64,000 nucleotides of DNA, taken from Candidatus Thiodiazotropha endoloripes (lineage in GTDB: Bacteria > Pseudomonadota > Gammaproteobacteria > Chromatiales > Chromatiaceae). Positions 15,513-23,743 of the stretch are shown here, in pieces. Numbering within the stretch: position 1 is the stretch's first letter; every line of letters starts with the position of its first letter. The notes under the pieces were generated by a model. That model had not been told where the DNA came from. It saw nothing but the letters and a program-made list of their open reading frames with translations, and made no database searches. The stretch lies in assembly GCF_001708965.1 (NCBI RefSeq), contig NZ_LVJW01000003.1, positions 1,178,001 through 1,242,000 of the forward strand. The letters are read 5' to 3'. Made by a program: the position numbers and the translations under genes.

Positions 15513-17381
15513 TTATCGGAATCGACCCCCCTGGTAGCGGTTTTCCAGGGTCTCCTGCATATCCTGTATGACCCGGAAGGCGTCTTTGAGATGTCTGCGT
15601 TCCAGATCTGATAGTTCGTCCGGAGACATGTAGTTGTCAGCATCGATCCCATTGCCGATCTGTTCTGCCTGATGATTGATTCGCATGCTGGCGATGAACT
15701 CCAACGCATCAATCAGGTTCTCACCCATCTCCTGACTGAGAATCGAGGTTTCGGCTGCGGCCCGAAGCCGATTGGTTGTGTTGACCTGAGGCAGCCCCCG
15801 GTCGAGGGCAAACACTCGGGCGATATCGGTGATCGGGACAATCCCCCTGTGTTTGATATCGAAGGTGTCATCGTGATCGCCGCCATGGATCAATACGAAA
15901 GTACGAAAAAAACCGAGGGGTGGACGATGCTGCAAGGCATTCGCGGCCATATAGGCGGTAAATATGCCGTTACCCCGGGTTTTGCCCAATATCTCAGACT
16001 GCAGCTCTTCAAAAAGCTCGAATTCCCCATGTACCGGACGGAGATCGAAGAAGATACTTGAAAGCATCAGTGCCATCGGTTCAGGTTTGTTGATCCAGGT
16101 ATTGAAATACTTCTTCCAGATCTGCAGTGTCTGACGCCATTTCGGGTTCATTGCCATGGCATCACCCGGACAGTAGATATATCCGCAGGCGTTCAATCCA
16201 TCGCATACCCGCTTGGCCAATTGTTCGAAATAGTCTGCATGCTCCGGCTTCATCTCATCGGAGATCAACAGGGCGTTGTCCTGATCTGAGTGTGACGTCT
16301 GCTCCCTGCGAGCCTGAGAGCCGCCGCTTAGCCAGACGTAGGGTACGGGGGCAGGTCCGAGTTCCATTTGCGCCAGTTCAATCAACCTGCTGGTTATCGA
16401 ATCGGTCAGGGAGGAGATGGCATCACCGATATGCAGGGCGGTAGCGCTGGAGGAGGCCAGCTGGTACTGAAGTTCCGGCAGGCGCTCACTTATGCTCGCC
16501 AGATTATCCAGGCTTTCCGCCTTGCGTATATCGGCTGCGAAGAAGGCCGAGTTGGTCGACTGGTGTCTGGCCAGATCTGTTGCGGTCACCATGCCCACCA
16601 CCTTGTCTCCGCGCATTACAGGGAGATGGTGTACTCGCAATTTGGTCATGATCATCAGAGCCTGGATGATCAGGGTGTCTTCCTGAACCGTTTTAAGATC
16701 GGATGTCATAATCGCGCTGACTGGGGCATCAGGGGAGACACCGGCGGCGACACAGCGTTTACGCAGATCCCGGTCAGTGATCATACCAACAAGCTGTTCA
16801 TCCTTCATCAGCATCATGGAGGAGATATTCTTTGCACTCATCACCAGGGCGATTTCACGAATGCTGCTCTCCACATCGGCAGTGACTGGCGCTTTTTTCA
16901 GCAGATCCTGAATCTCACCGGTCAGAATCTCCATGGGATTGTTGTTGTTGCTGACCTTCAGGGTGTTGACCGCCTGTTTCAGACGGTCGCGCATCGATTC
17001 GCTGAAGTGTTCGTTAAACGATGGCTCGGCATCCCGCAGGGCCTGCAAGGTCTTGCAGGACATCACGTAGAGCAGGGTATCCTCTGTTGCAACTCCCTGG
17101 GAGGCCCGGCTGATATCGATTAACTGGCACTGGGTCGTGTAGATACCGCCTTCACCCAGTTTCTCAACCAGGTTGTCATCTTCATCGTGCAGTTCCACCG
17201 CACCGCTGCGCAGGATATAGAGATGGTTGCTGTTCGTGCCTTCGGGTGGAAAAGCGCTGTTGCGGCGAAGGTAACGGATCTCGAGCTGTTTGGGCAACAG
17301 ATCGAGCTGTTCCTCGGTGAGGGCATTGAAGGGTGGGCGTTCAGCCAGAAAGTCACGTATCTCGATCAGTTCGATTTCCAT
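15513..17381 (-). CDS. cNMP-binding/CBS/DUF294 nucleotidyltransferase-like signalling protein
   Basis: 622 residues in four modules: an N-terminal cyclic-nucleotide-binding-like domain (about 15-130), a CBS pair (about 165-290; ISSMMLMKDEQLVGMITDRD and LRVHHLPVMRGDKVVGMVTA), a DUF294/GlnD-like nucleotidyltransferase domain (about 330-470) with the signature GGSQARREQTSHSDQDNALL, and a helical substrate-binding domain at the C-terminus. It probably modifies a partner protein or nucleotide in response to adenine nucleotides. Its genomic position between the exonuclease and the acetate symporter suggests control of acetate uptake or activation; this is inference. Confidence 0.88.
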   Translation of the reverse strand: MEIELIEIRDFLAERPPFNALTEEQLDLLPKQLEIRYLRRNSAFPPEGTNSNHLYILRSGAVELHDEDDNLVEKLGEGGIYTTQCQLIDISRASQGVATEDTLLYVMSCKTLQALRDAEPSFNEHFSESMRDRLKQAVNTLKVSNNNNPMEILTGEIQDLLKKAPVTADVESSIREIALVMSAKNISSMMLMKDEQLVGMITDRDLRKRCVAAGVSPDAPVSAIMTSDLKTVQEDTLIIQALMIMTKLRVHHLPVMRGDKVVGMVTATDLARHQSTNSAFFAADIRKAESLDNLASISERLPELQYQLASSSATALHIGDAISSLTDSITSRLIELAQMELGPAPVPYVWLSGGSQARREQTSHSDQDNALLISDEMKPEHADYFEQLAKRVCDGLNACGYIYCPGDAMAMNPKWRQTLQIWKKYFNTWINKPEPMALMLSSIFFDLRPVHGEFELFEELQSEILGKTRGNGIFTAYMAANALQHRPPLGFFRTFVLIHGGDHDDTFDIKHRGIVPITDIARVFALDRGLPQVNTTNRLRAAAETSILSQEMGENLIDALEFIASMRINHQAEQIGNGIDADNYMSPDELSDLERRHLKDAFRVIQDMQETLENRYQGGRFR

Positions 17382-17490
17382 GGCTTTGACTCAAATAGTT
17401 TTGTTTACAAAAAAATATCAACGTATTGGGGCTATATTAACAGGCCCGCAGAGAATCAGAAGCCAATACGTTGAGATTCTTTACCTTGAT

Positions 17491-17518
17491 GATGAAAAGG
17501 CCCCGCCGAAGCGGGGCC
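17491..17518 (-). terminator. Rho-independent terminator after the symporter gene
   Basis: On the minus strand, GGCCCCGC-TTCG-GCGGGGCC (17518 to 17499) is followed directly by TTTTCATC. A stable UUCG-loop, 8-bp GC stem plus U-tract 25 nt past the symporter stop is a textbook intrinsic terminator. Confidence 0.9.
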
Positions 17519-17542
17519 GATTTGCAGATTTGGCTTTAGATC

Positions 17543-19327
17543 TTAGTGATCAGAAGCGGCACCTGCGCCTTTAGGCACACGAATGTCCTCAACCAGATGC
17601 TGGATGTGTTCCGGTGGGGGAGCAGTGACCTTGGATACCATGGCGGCAACCGCAAAGTTGACCACAGCACCTACCGCACCAAAGGCGTTCGGGGAGATGC
17701 CCAGGAACCAGTTGGGGCCCATGTCACCCAGGAAGGAAGTACCAGGTACGAACATGATGCCTTTGTGCTGGAACACATAGAGCATGGTGACACCGATACC
17801 GGAGATCATGCCCCAGATCGCACCTGCGCGGTTCATCTTCTTATAGAAGATACCCATCATCAGCACAGGGAAGATGGAGCTGGCCGCCAGACCGAAGGCG
17901 ATGGCCACGGTGCCGGCTGCGAAATCCGGTGGATGAAGACCGAAGTAACCCGCCAGACCGATGGCACCTGCCATGGCGATACGTCCAGCCATCAGCTCGT
18001 TCTTTTCTGAGATATCGGGCATGAAAACACCCTTCAGAAGGTCATGAGAGATGGAGGAGGCGATCGCCAGCAGCAGACCGGCAGCGGTAGAGAGCGCAGC
18101 CGCCAGACCACCGGCAACAACCAGAGCGATAACCCAGTTAGGCAGTTTCGCGATTTCCGGGTTGGCCAGTACCATGATGTCACGGTCAACCTTGGTCATC
18201 TCATTGCCTTTCCAGCCCCAGGCTTCAGCCTTGGCGACAAACTCGGCATTCTTGTCGTTGTAGTACTGGATACGACCGTCGCCGTTCTTGTCTTCCCACT
18301 GCAGCAGACCGGTCTTCTCCCAGTTCAGCATCCACTGAGGAACGTTGGCGATTTCGATGTTGCCTTCAACACTACCGACTTCACCAGTCTGAATGGTATT
18401 CATCAGGTTCAGACGAGCCATGGAACCTACTGCAGGTGCAGTGGTGTAGAGGATGGCGATGAAGACCAGCGCCCAACCGGCTGAAGAACGAGCGTCCTTA
18501 ACCTTGGGTACGGTGAAGAAACGGATGATTACGTGAGGCAGGCCAGCGGTACCGATCATCAGGGAGAGGGTGTAGACAAACATGTTGAGTTTGCTACCCA
18601 TTACCTGGGTCGTGTACTCCTTGAAGCCTAGGTCGGTTACCACCTGATCCAGCTTATCCAGCATGAAGGTGCCGGAACCGTCTGCCATGGCGCTACCAAT
18701 ACCCAACTGAGGGATCGGGTTACCGGTGATGTTCAGAGAGACGAACACGGCCGGTACGGTGTAGGCGAAGATCAGTACGCAGTACTGTGCGATCTGGGTG
18801 TAGGTGATACCTTTCATACCACCCATAACCGCATAGATGAATACGATACCCATGCCGATGAACAGACCGGTGTCGTAATCAGTCTCCAGAAAGCGGGAGA
18901 AGGCTACACCGATACCCTTCATCTGACCGATTACGTAGGTTACCGATGCCAGAATCAAGCAGATAACCGCCACGATTCGGGCAGTACGTGAGTAGTAACG
19001 ATCACCGATGAACTCAGGCACGGTGAACTTACCAAACTTACGCAGGTAGGGTGCCAGCAGCAGTGCCAGCAGTACGTAACCACCTGTCCAACCCATAAGG
19101 AAGACGGAGGCACCATAGCCGTTGAAAGCAATCAGGCCGGCCATGGAGATGAATGACGCAGCGGACATCCAGTCAGCAGCGGTGGCCATACCGTTGGCAA
19201 CGGGATGTACACCACGACCAGCCGCATAGAATTCACCGGTTGTTCCGGCACGTGCCCAGAAGGCGATGCCGATGTAGAGGGCAAAGGTAAAGCCCACTAC
19301 GATATAAGTTAATGTTTGCAGATCCAT
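17543..19327 (-). CDS. actP: sodium/acetate (solute) symporter, large subunit
   Basis: 594 residues of a sodium:solute symporter (SSS) protein with 13 or so membrane helices. Conserved blocks include AADWMSAASFISMAGLIAFNG and the family signature region GLAAALSTAAGLLLAIASSISHD. It belongs to the branch that pairs with a small DUF4212 subunit, which is encoded 16 bp upstream; this branch is assigned to acetate or other short-chain carboxylates. Context with acs supports acetate. A hydrophilic insert around 330-380 (ENKDGNGDGRIQYYNDKNAE region) contains an EF-hand-like NGDGR stretch, possibly a calcium-responsive loop. Confidence 0.92.
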   Translation of the reverse strand: MDLQTLTYIVVGFTFALYIGIAFWARAGTTGEFYAAGRGVHPVANGMATAADWMSAASFISMAGLIAFNGYGASVFLMGWTGGYVLLALLLAPYLRKFGKFTVPEFIGDRYYSRTARIVAVICLILASVTYVIGQMKGIGVAFSRFLETDYDTGLFIGMGIVFIYAVMGGMKGITYTQIAQYCVLIFAYTVPAVFVSLNITGNPIPQLGIGSAMADGSGTFMLDKLDQVVTDLGFKEYTTQVMGSKLNMFVYTLSLMIGTAGLPHVIIRFFTVPKVKDARSSAGWALVFIAILYTTAPAVGSMARLNLMNTIQTGEVGSVEGNIEIANVPQWMLNWEKTGLLQWEDKNGDGRIQYYNDKNAEFVAKAEAWGWKGNEMTKVDRDIMVLANPEIAKLPNWVIALVVAGGLAAALSTAAGLLLAIASSISHDLLKGVFMPDISEKNELMAGRIAMAGAIGLAGYFGLHPPDFAAGTVAIAFGLAASSIFPVLMMGIFYKKMNRAGAIWGMISGIGVTMLYVFQHKGIMFVPGTSFLGDMGPNWFLGISPNAFGAVGAVVNFAVAAMVSKVTAPPPEHIQHLVEDIRVPKGAGAASDH

Positions 19328-19343
19328 GAATCAGTTACCCCCG

Positions 19344-19598
19344 TTAATCCTCATGGACGTCGAATTCGACATCCAGAGCGTTCATACGCTTTGTATAGAC
19401 ATAGATCAGCACCAGGAAGGTATAAATCGAGCCGTTCTGGGCAAACCAGAAACCCAACCCTACACCACCAATTTTGATGGTATTGAGAGGCTCAACCAAA
19501 ATGATGCCGAAAAGAAACGAGCAGGCAAACCAAATCACCAATAATATGGATACCAGGCGAATATTGGCTTTCCAATACTGTTCAGCAGTTTTGTTCAT
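19344..19598 (-). CDS. DUF4212 small subunit of the symporter
   Basis: 84 residues with two membrane helices (about 14-35 and 48-67) and the signature GFWFAQNGSIYTFLVLIYVY, typical of DUF4212 proteins encoded directly before VC_2705-type sodium:solute symporters. It is functionally comparable to YjcH of the E. coli acs-yjcH-actP operon. The short spacing to the symporter gene indicates a shared transcript. Role: assembly or regulation of the symporter. Confidence 0.9.
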   Translation of the reverse strand: MNKTAEQYWKANIRLVSILLVIWFACSFLFGIILVEPLNTIKIGGVGLGFWFAQNGSIYTFLVLIYVYTKRMNALDVEFDVHED

Positions 19599-20121
19599 GT
19601 CATGATCACTCCGCCGTAATTAATCAAGTATTTGTCATTTAATGAAGTGTCTGTGATCCCACTCGACGTCCTGTCGTACCGTTGTACGCTTAACCAACCA
19701 CCTGAAGCGAGACGGTGGGATTGACACCCACTTGTGTGTTACCGCAGAAAAAAGGGTTACACATTGCACTATTTTGTGGCGCTGATGTTTATAAAGTCAA
19801 ATAAAACAATAGGTTAACTCTAGTTTTCTTATGCTGCATGGCAGCATAAGTGTTACCTTAGGTAGCATTGTGGAGGGTGTGCGTTACCAATAGGATCGTG
19901 TTACGTTTCCATTGGTAAGAAAAATTTTTTTTTGCCTGGATAACCCGCTTTTTTTAGCGTTTTTCCTGCACCATGTTGCAAGCTGCATGAGCCATTCAAG
20001 CCCCGGTCTCGAAAAAGTCCTGGTAAACAGACATGATGAATGAGATATCTATTTGTTCCTGCTGATATTAATCCCAGCTGTCTGCAAAGCCGCTTCGCTA
20101 AGCAGTTTCAGGTGAAAGTTT
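19599..20121. promoter_or_regulatory. 523-bp divergent regulatory region of the symporter operon and terB-like gene
   Basis: Contains three inverted repeats in about 90 bp: CTTATGCTGC-ATG-GCAGCATAAG at 19828-19850 (10-bp arms), TTACCTTAGGTA at 19853-19864, and TTACCAAT...ATTGGTAA at 19884-19918 (8-bp arms, 19 bp apart), followed by an A/T-rich stretch. Such density is unusual for this window and points to a control region. Confidence 0.6.
19828..19850. promoter_or_regulatory. 10-bp palindrome upstream of the symporter operon
   Basis: CTTATGCTGC and GCAGCATAAG are exact reverse complements with a 3-nt centre. It is a likely operator for a dimeric regulator, about 230 bp upstream of the DUF4212 start. 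Confidence 0.5.
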
Positions 20122-20577
20122 ATGCTGAAAAGTGTTTTAGAATATTTTAATTTGCATCTACTGCCGGAGGCAGAAGCCGCTGCCGGGGAGACTCAGGCAC
20201 AACTCAGATTGGCGGTGGCGGTTTTGCTGATTGAGATTGCCGAGTCCGACTTTGAACGGGCGCCAGAAGAGAAGTCGGCCATTCTCAATGGCATCAAATA
20301 TCAATTCGGGCTTGAGTTTGAAGAGGCTCAGACGCTGATGGATCTCGCTGAACAGGAGCATCGTCACTCAACAGACTATTTTCAGTTCACTAGCCTGATC
20401 AACAAAAACTACAGCTATGAACAGAAGATTCAGGTCATTGAGAGCTTATGGCGGGTCGCGTTCGCCGACCGGCAGCTGCACCACTATGAAGAGCATGTGA
20501 TCCGGCGACTGGCCGATTTAATCCATGTCTCACACGGAGACTTTATCTCAGCAAAACATCGGGTTATGTCTGATTGA
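20122..20577 (+). CDS. TerB-like (tellurite resistance/Co-chaperone type) protein
   Basis: 151 residues, all helical. The TerB core is visible: LAVAVLLIEIAESDFERAPEEKSAI with acidic metal-binding positions, and the second half repeat ESLWRVAFADRQLHHYEEHVI. Stand-alone TerB-like proteins of this size are common in proteobacteria; function is unproven (membrane-associated metal or stress sensing). It is divergent from the acetate symporter operon and followed by a response regulator gene on the same strand. Confidence 0.8.
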   Translation: MLKSVLEYFNLHLLPEAEAAAGETQAQLRLAVAVLLIEIAESDFERAPEEKSAILNGIKYQFGLEFEEAQTLMDLAEQEHRHSTDYFQFTSLINKNYSYEQKIQVIESLWRVAFADRQLHHYEEHVIRRLADLIHVSHGDFISAKHRVMSD

Positions 20578-20685
20578 CGGTTTTTTTTACCGGTTCCTGG
20601 CAGTTTGGTGACTCCCTTTCCCATCTATTGAGCCAGTTCATGGTATATTCCTCAATGAATAAGAACACACTGAAGATGTAAAGCT

Positions 20686-22080
20686 ATGTCTAATCTGAGT
20701 GAATCCGGCGGTCAAAAGGGGACATCCACTAAAAAAGGGTGTGTGTTGATCGTAGATGATGAAGCACGGCATGCTGAAAGCCTTGCCACCTTGGTTGAAA
20801 GCTGGGGCTACGAAGTCGCTACGGCGTCGGACGGTGCCAAAGCAGCCGGACTGCTGGTGACGCGTCGCTTCGATCTGGTTCTGCTCGATCTGCATATGCC
20901 GGTTGCCGATGGTTTTCGGGTGATGGAGTTTGTGCGCAAGCGCAGCCTGCATACCCGTATCATCACCATTTCCGGTGACCCCTCCCTTGATGACGCCATC
21001 AACTCCCTGAAAAAGGGCGCCGATCACTTCATTCGTAAACCGGTAACCCCGGTTGAACTGCTGAAGGCAATTGATGAGAGTCTGCGTAAACAGGTTAAAG
21101 ACGAAAAGCTGAATCGGGTCAAAAAGAAAACTGAAATTCAGTCCACTTTGCACCGGATGATGTTCGATGTTGCCCCGAATATACAGTTTCTGCTCGACAC
21201 CAAGGGTAAGTTCCGTATGGTGAACAGTGTTTTCACCAAAGTTACCGGTTATCCTAAAGAGAAGATTCTCGGTCAGCACTGGAGTTCGCTGGTGGAATCG
21301 GATCAGGTGGATCGTATCCATCATGTGTTCGAGGAGCGGCGCAGCAGTCCTGATCGCTTTCCCGAGGTCGAATTACGATTACGTTGCTATGACCGTCCGG
21401 GCGGGCAGAATGAGGTCAAGTCAAAGAGTATTCTGGTGGCATTGCAATCGAAGAGGCTCTATTCACGCAGTGGTGAGAAAAAGGTTTTCTTCGGTACCTA
21501 CGGGGTTGCCAGGGATATCACTCAGTACAACAAGCTGGAAGAGCTGAACAAATATCAGGAGTTCCATGACAATCTGACTGGGTTGCCCAACCGGGTACTG
21601 TTCGATGATTATCTCAATTTCGCACTGACACAGGCCAAGCAGGAGGCGGGTATGCTCTGTCTGCTGAATATTGTGGTTGTGGACTTGAAACAGGTGAATG
21701 AGGCCTATGGACACTCGGTAGGGGATAGCTATCTGCAGAATATGGCAACCAGACTCAAAAAACTGATTCGTAAAGGGGACATTCTGGCGCGTGTCGATGG
21801 GAGTGAGTTTGTCGTGCTGCTATCGCATATCAAGCAGGAAAAATCTGCCATCCATATCTCCGAGAAGATCCGCGCCGGCCTGAGTCAATCCCTGCTGGTC
21901 AATGGTCAGAATCTGTCACCCCAGCTGAGCATCGGATCCTCAGTTTATCCCAAGGATGCAGAGAGTAATGAAGAGCTGCTGAGATTTGCGCAGTCAAATC
22001 ATGGGATCAATCTGCAGAGTAAACAGCGCCACCTGATGCAGAGCTCGAACTGGATCAAATTGATCAAGAAACAGTCCTAA
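20686..22080 (+). CDS. response regulator with PAS and degenerate GGDEF domains
   Basis: 464 residues: REC (about 15-130, phospho-acceptor in FDLVLLDLHMP), PAS (about 160-285, PNIQFLLDTKGKFRMVNSVF) and GGDEF (about 300-460, DNLTGLPNRVLFDDYL). The GGDEF active-site loop reads RVDGSEF, replacing the essential third-position Asp/Glu by Ser, and the metal-binding region reads VVVDLKQVNEAYGHSVGD instead of the usual D-x-D/FKxIND form. Diguanylate cyclase activity is therefore doubtful; a GTP-sensing or protein-interaction role is more likely. There is no EAL domain. Confidence 0.88.
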   Translation: MSNLSESGGQKGTSTKKGCVLIVDDEARHAESLATLVESWGYEVATASDGAKAAGLLVTRRFDLVLLDLHMPVADGFRVMEFVRKRSLHTRIITISGDPSLDDAINSLKKGADHFIRKPVTPVELLKAIDESLRKQVKDEKLNRVKKKTEIQSTLHRMMFDVAPNIQFLLDTKGKFRMVNSVFTKVTGYPKEKILGQHWSSLVESDQVDRIHHVFEERRSSPDRFPEVELRLRCYDRPGGQNEVKSKSILVALQSKRLYSRSGEKKVFFGTYGVARDITQYNKLEELNKYQEFHDNLTGLPNRVLFDDYLNFALTQAKQEAGMLCLLNIVVVDLKQVNEAYGHSVGDSYLQNMATRLKKLIRKGDILARVDGSEFVVLLSHIKQEKSAIHISEKIRAGLSQSLLVNGQNLSPQLSIGSSVYPKDAESNEELLRFAQSNHGINLQSKQRHLMQSSNWIKLIKKQS

Positions 22081-22106
22081 CATGATTGGGTCGGTTGACT
22101 ACCGAC

Positions 22107-23444
22107 TCAGTTTTTCCTGCCTTTCTTCTCTCTGGGTATACCGAAACGCTGACGCCTTTCCCACAGAGCTTTGCGGCTGATGCCCAGCTTTTTCGCCAGT
22201 TCCGTCTCTGTCATATGATCCTGGTTATCCAGCACGAAGTGTCTGAAGTACTCTTCAAGAGAGAGATTGTCGTTTATATTCTCCAGTTTATGCTGACCAC
22301 TGGTGATGTGATGGTCGATTGCCAGCAGTTCCGGAGTGATACTCTCGCCTTCACAGAGGATGACTGCTCTTTCGATGGTGTTGGCAAGTTCTCTGACATT
22401 ACCGGGCCAGTGGTAGCGTCGAATCGCTTCCAGGGCACTGCGGCTCATGCTCAAGGCAGGACGATTGAGCTGCTTACTGGATTTATTCAACAGGTATTTG
22501 GCCAGCGCCTTGATGTCATTACCCCGTTCACGAAGGGGTGGTAGAGCCATCTCTACGACCCGCAGGCGAAAATAGAGATCACTGCGAAAACTCTGCTGCT
22601 GCACAAGTTTTCTGACATCCTGATGGGTGGCGGCAATGATGCGTATATCTGAACTGTTTTGGTCGCCCTCCTGGCGGGGGGCGTATTCATCTCCCTGGAG
22701 TACCCTTAACAGTCTGGCTTGAGCGGCCATCGATAGTTCGCCAACCTGATCCATGAACAGGGTACCGCCCTGGGCTTTTGCCAGGAGTCCACCGCGTCCG
22801 TTCTGTCGCTCGTCCTGCTGGCCGAACAACTCCGCCTCCACCTGATGTTCCGGCAAAGCGGCGCAGTTGAATACCACAAATGGAGATTGGCTGCGGTGGC
22901 TTCGCTCGTGCAGTGCCCGGGCAACCAGCTCTTTCCCGGTTCCCGATTCACCGAGAATCAATACCGTGGCGTCGGTTGGCGCCACTTTGTCTATGCGTCG
23001 GAATACATCGACCATCGCCGAGCACTCTCCGATCATTCCTCGGACCGGATAGCTCTTTTCCACTTCCGATTTGAGTACTTCCTGTTGCCGAAGCTGGCGG
23101 TCTTGTTTTATCACCCGCTCAACCACCATCAACAGTTCATCGTGATCGAAAGGCTTGGCGATATAGTCGATGGCGCCGAGCTTCATGGCATCCACTGCTG
23201 AGCGGATACTCGCATAACTGGTCATGATCAATACCGGTGTGGGTGTGGCGATATCGATGATTTCCGTACCGGGGGCGCCTGGTAAGCGGACATCGCTGAT
23301 GATCAGGTCAAAGTTCTTCAGTGGCAGTTGCCTGGCTTCCTCCACCGATCCGGCCTCGACTACCACATAGTCGTTGCGTTCCAGCAAGCGTTTCACGGCC
23401 CGGCGGATAACGGATTCATCTTCAACAATCAATATTTGGTTCAT
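22107..23444 (-). CDS. NtrC-family response regulator lacking GAFTGA
   Basis: 445 residues: REC (phospho-acceptor D51 in FDLIISDVRLPG), AAA+ domain with Walker A GESGTGKE, and Fis-type HTH (ETELAKKLGISRKALWERR). Between ELFG and GGTLF, where GAFTGA normally stands, the sequence is QQDERQNGRGGLLAKAQ: about four residues shorter and without GAFTGA. The Walker B motif is FMDQVG instead of FLDEIG. It therefore probably cannot remodel sigma-54 and may act through sigma-70, as some NtrC/TyrR-type proteins do. The symporter-kinase gene upstream on the same strand is its likely partner, although a MITE now separates them. Confidence 0.9.
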   Translation of the reverse strand: MNQILIVEDESVIRRAVKRLLERNDYVVVEAGSVEEARQLPLKNFDLIISDVRLPGAPGTEIIDIATPTPVLIMTSYASIRSAVDAMKLGAIDYIAKPFDHDELLMVVERVIKQDRQLRQQEVLKSEVEKSYPVRGMIGECSAMVDVFRRIDKVAPTDATVLILGESGTGKELVARALHERSHRSQSPFVVFNCAALPEHQVEAELFGQQDERQNGRGGLLAKAQGGTLFMDQVGELSMAAQARLLRVLQGDEYAPRQEGDQNSSDIRIIAATHQDVRKLVQQQSFRSDLYFRLRVVEMALPPLRERGNDIKALAKYLLNKSSKQLNRPALSMSRSALEAIRRYHWPGNVRELANTIERAVILCEGESITPELLAIDHHITSGQHKLENINDNLSLEEYFRHFVLDNQDHMTETELAKKLGISRKALWERRQRFGIPREKKGRKN

Positions 23445-23475
23445 GGGGTCATCCGAGCTCTGTGGTCTGTTGTGT

Positions 23476-23743
23476 TAGGGCCTGTTAACACCAATCCAAT
23501 ACGCCCTGCTGGGTCTGTTTTGTGTCCAGCAAGGCAGAATGAGCGTAGTGTAGTTATTCTACATGAGCGAATGATAACGCCGCTGGGTGCAAAAACAGTC
23601 CCAGCACTTCGGGTTGCTCTTGAAAAAGCGCCACTCGGCGTTGCTCGTCGCTCATTTGGAACAACCAAACTACGCTCCTCGCGCCTTGATTGGCGCTTTT
23701 TCAGGCGCAACAGGGTGCATTGGATTAGTGTTAACAGGCCCTA
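23476..23743. mobile_element. complete MITE-like element with TAGGGCCTG terminal repeats
   Basis: The left end TAGGGCCTGTTAACAC followed by CAATCCAAT and the right end, its complement ATTGGATT followed by AGTGTTAACAGGCCCTA, differ at one position in about 25 bp. The ends fit insertion at TA (TA-GGGCC...GGCCC-TA). The ~268-bp interior has no credible gene. It carries a second inverted repeat, TGAAAAAGCGCC (23621-23632) with GGCGCTTTTTCA (23692-23703), and GCGCC-TTGATT-GGCGC followed by five T, a likely bidirectional terminator. The right end supplies the TAG stop of the symporter-kinase gene. Confidence 0.8.
23681..23701 (+). terminator. intrinsic terminator inside the MITE
   Basis: GCGCC (23681-23685), loop TTGATT, GGCGC (23692-23696), then TTTTT. 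Together with the A-run at 23622-23627 it can also form on the minus strand, so it probably insulates the symporter-kinase gene from the regulator gene downstream. Confidence 0.55.

Noticed and set aside
23445-23740. Protein-coding frames in the 23476-23743 element
   Set aside because: Frames on both strands exist because of the inverted repeat structure; their products show no recognisable family or start signals.
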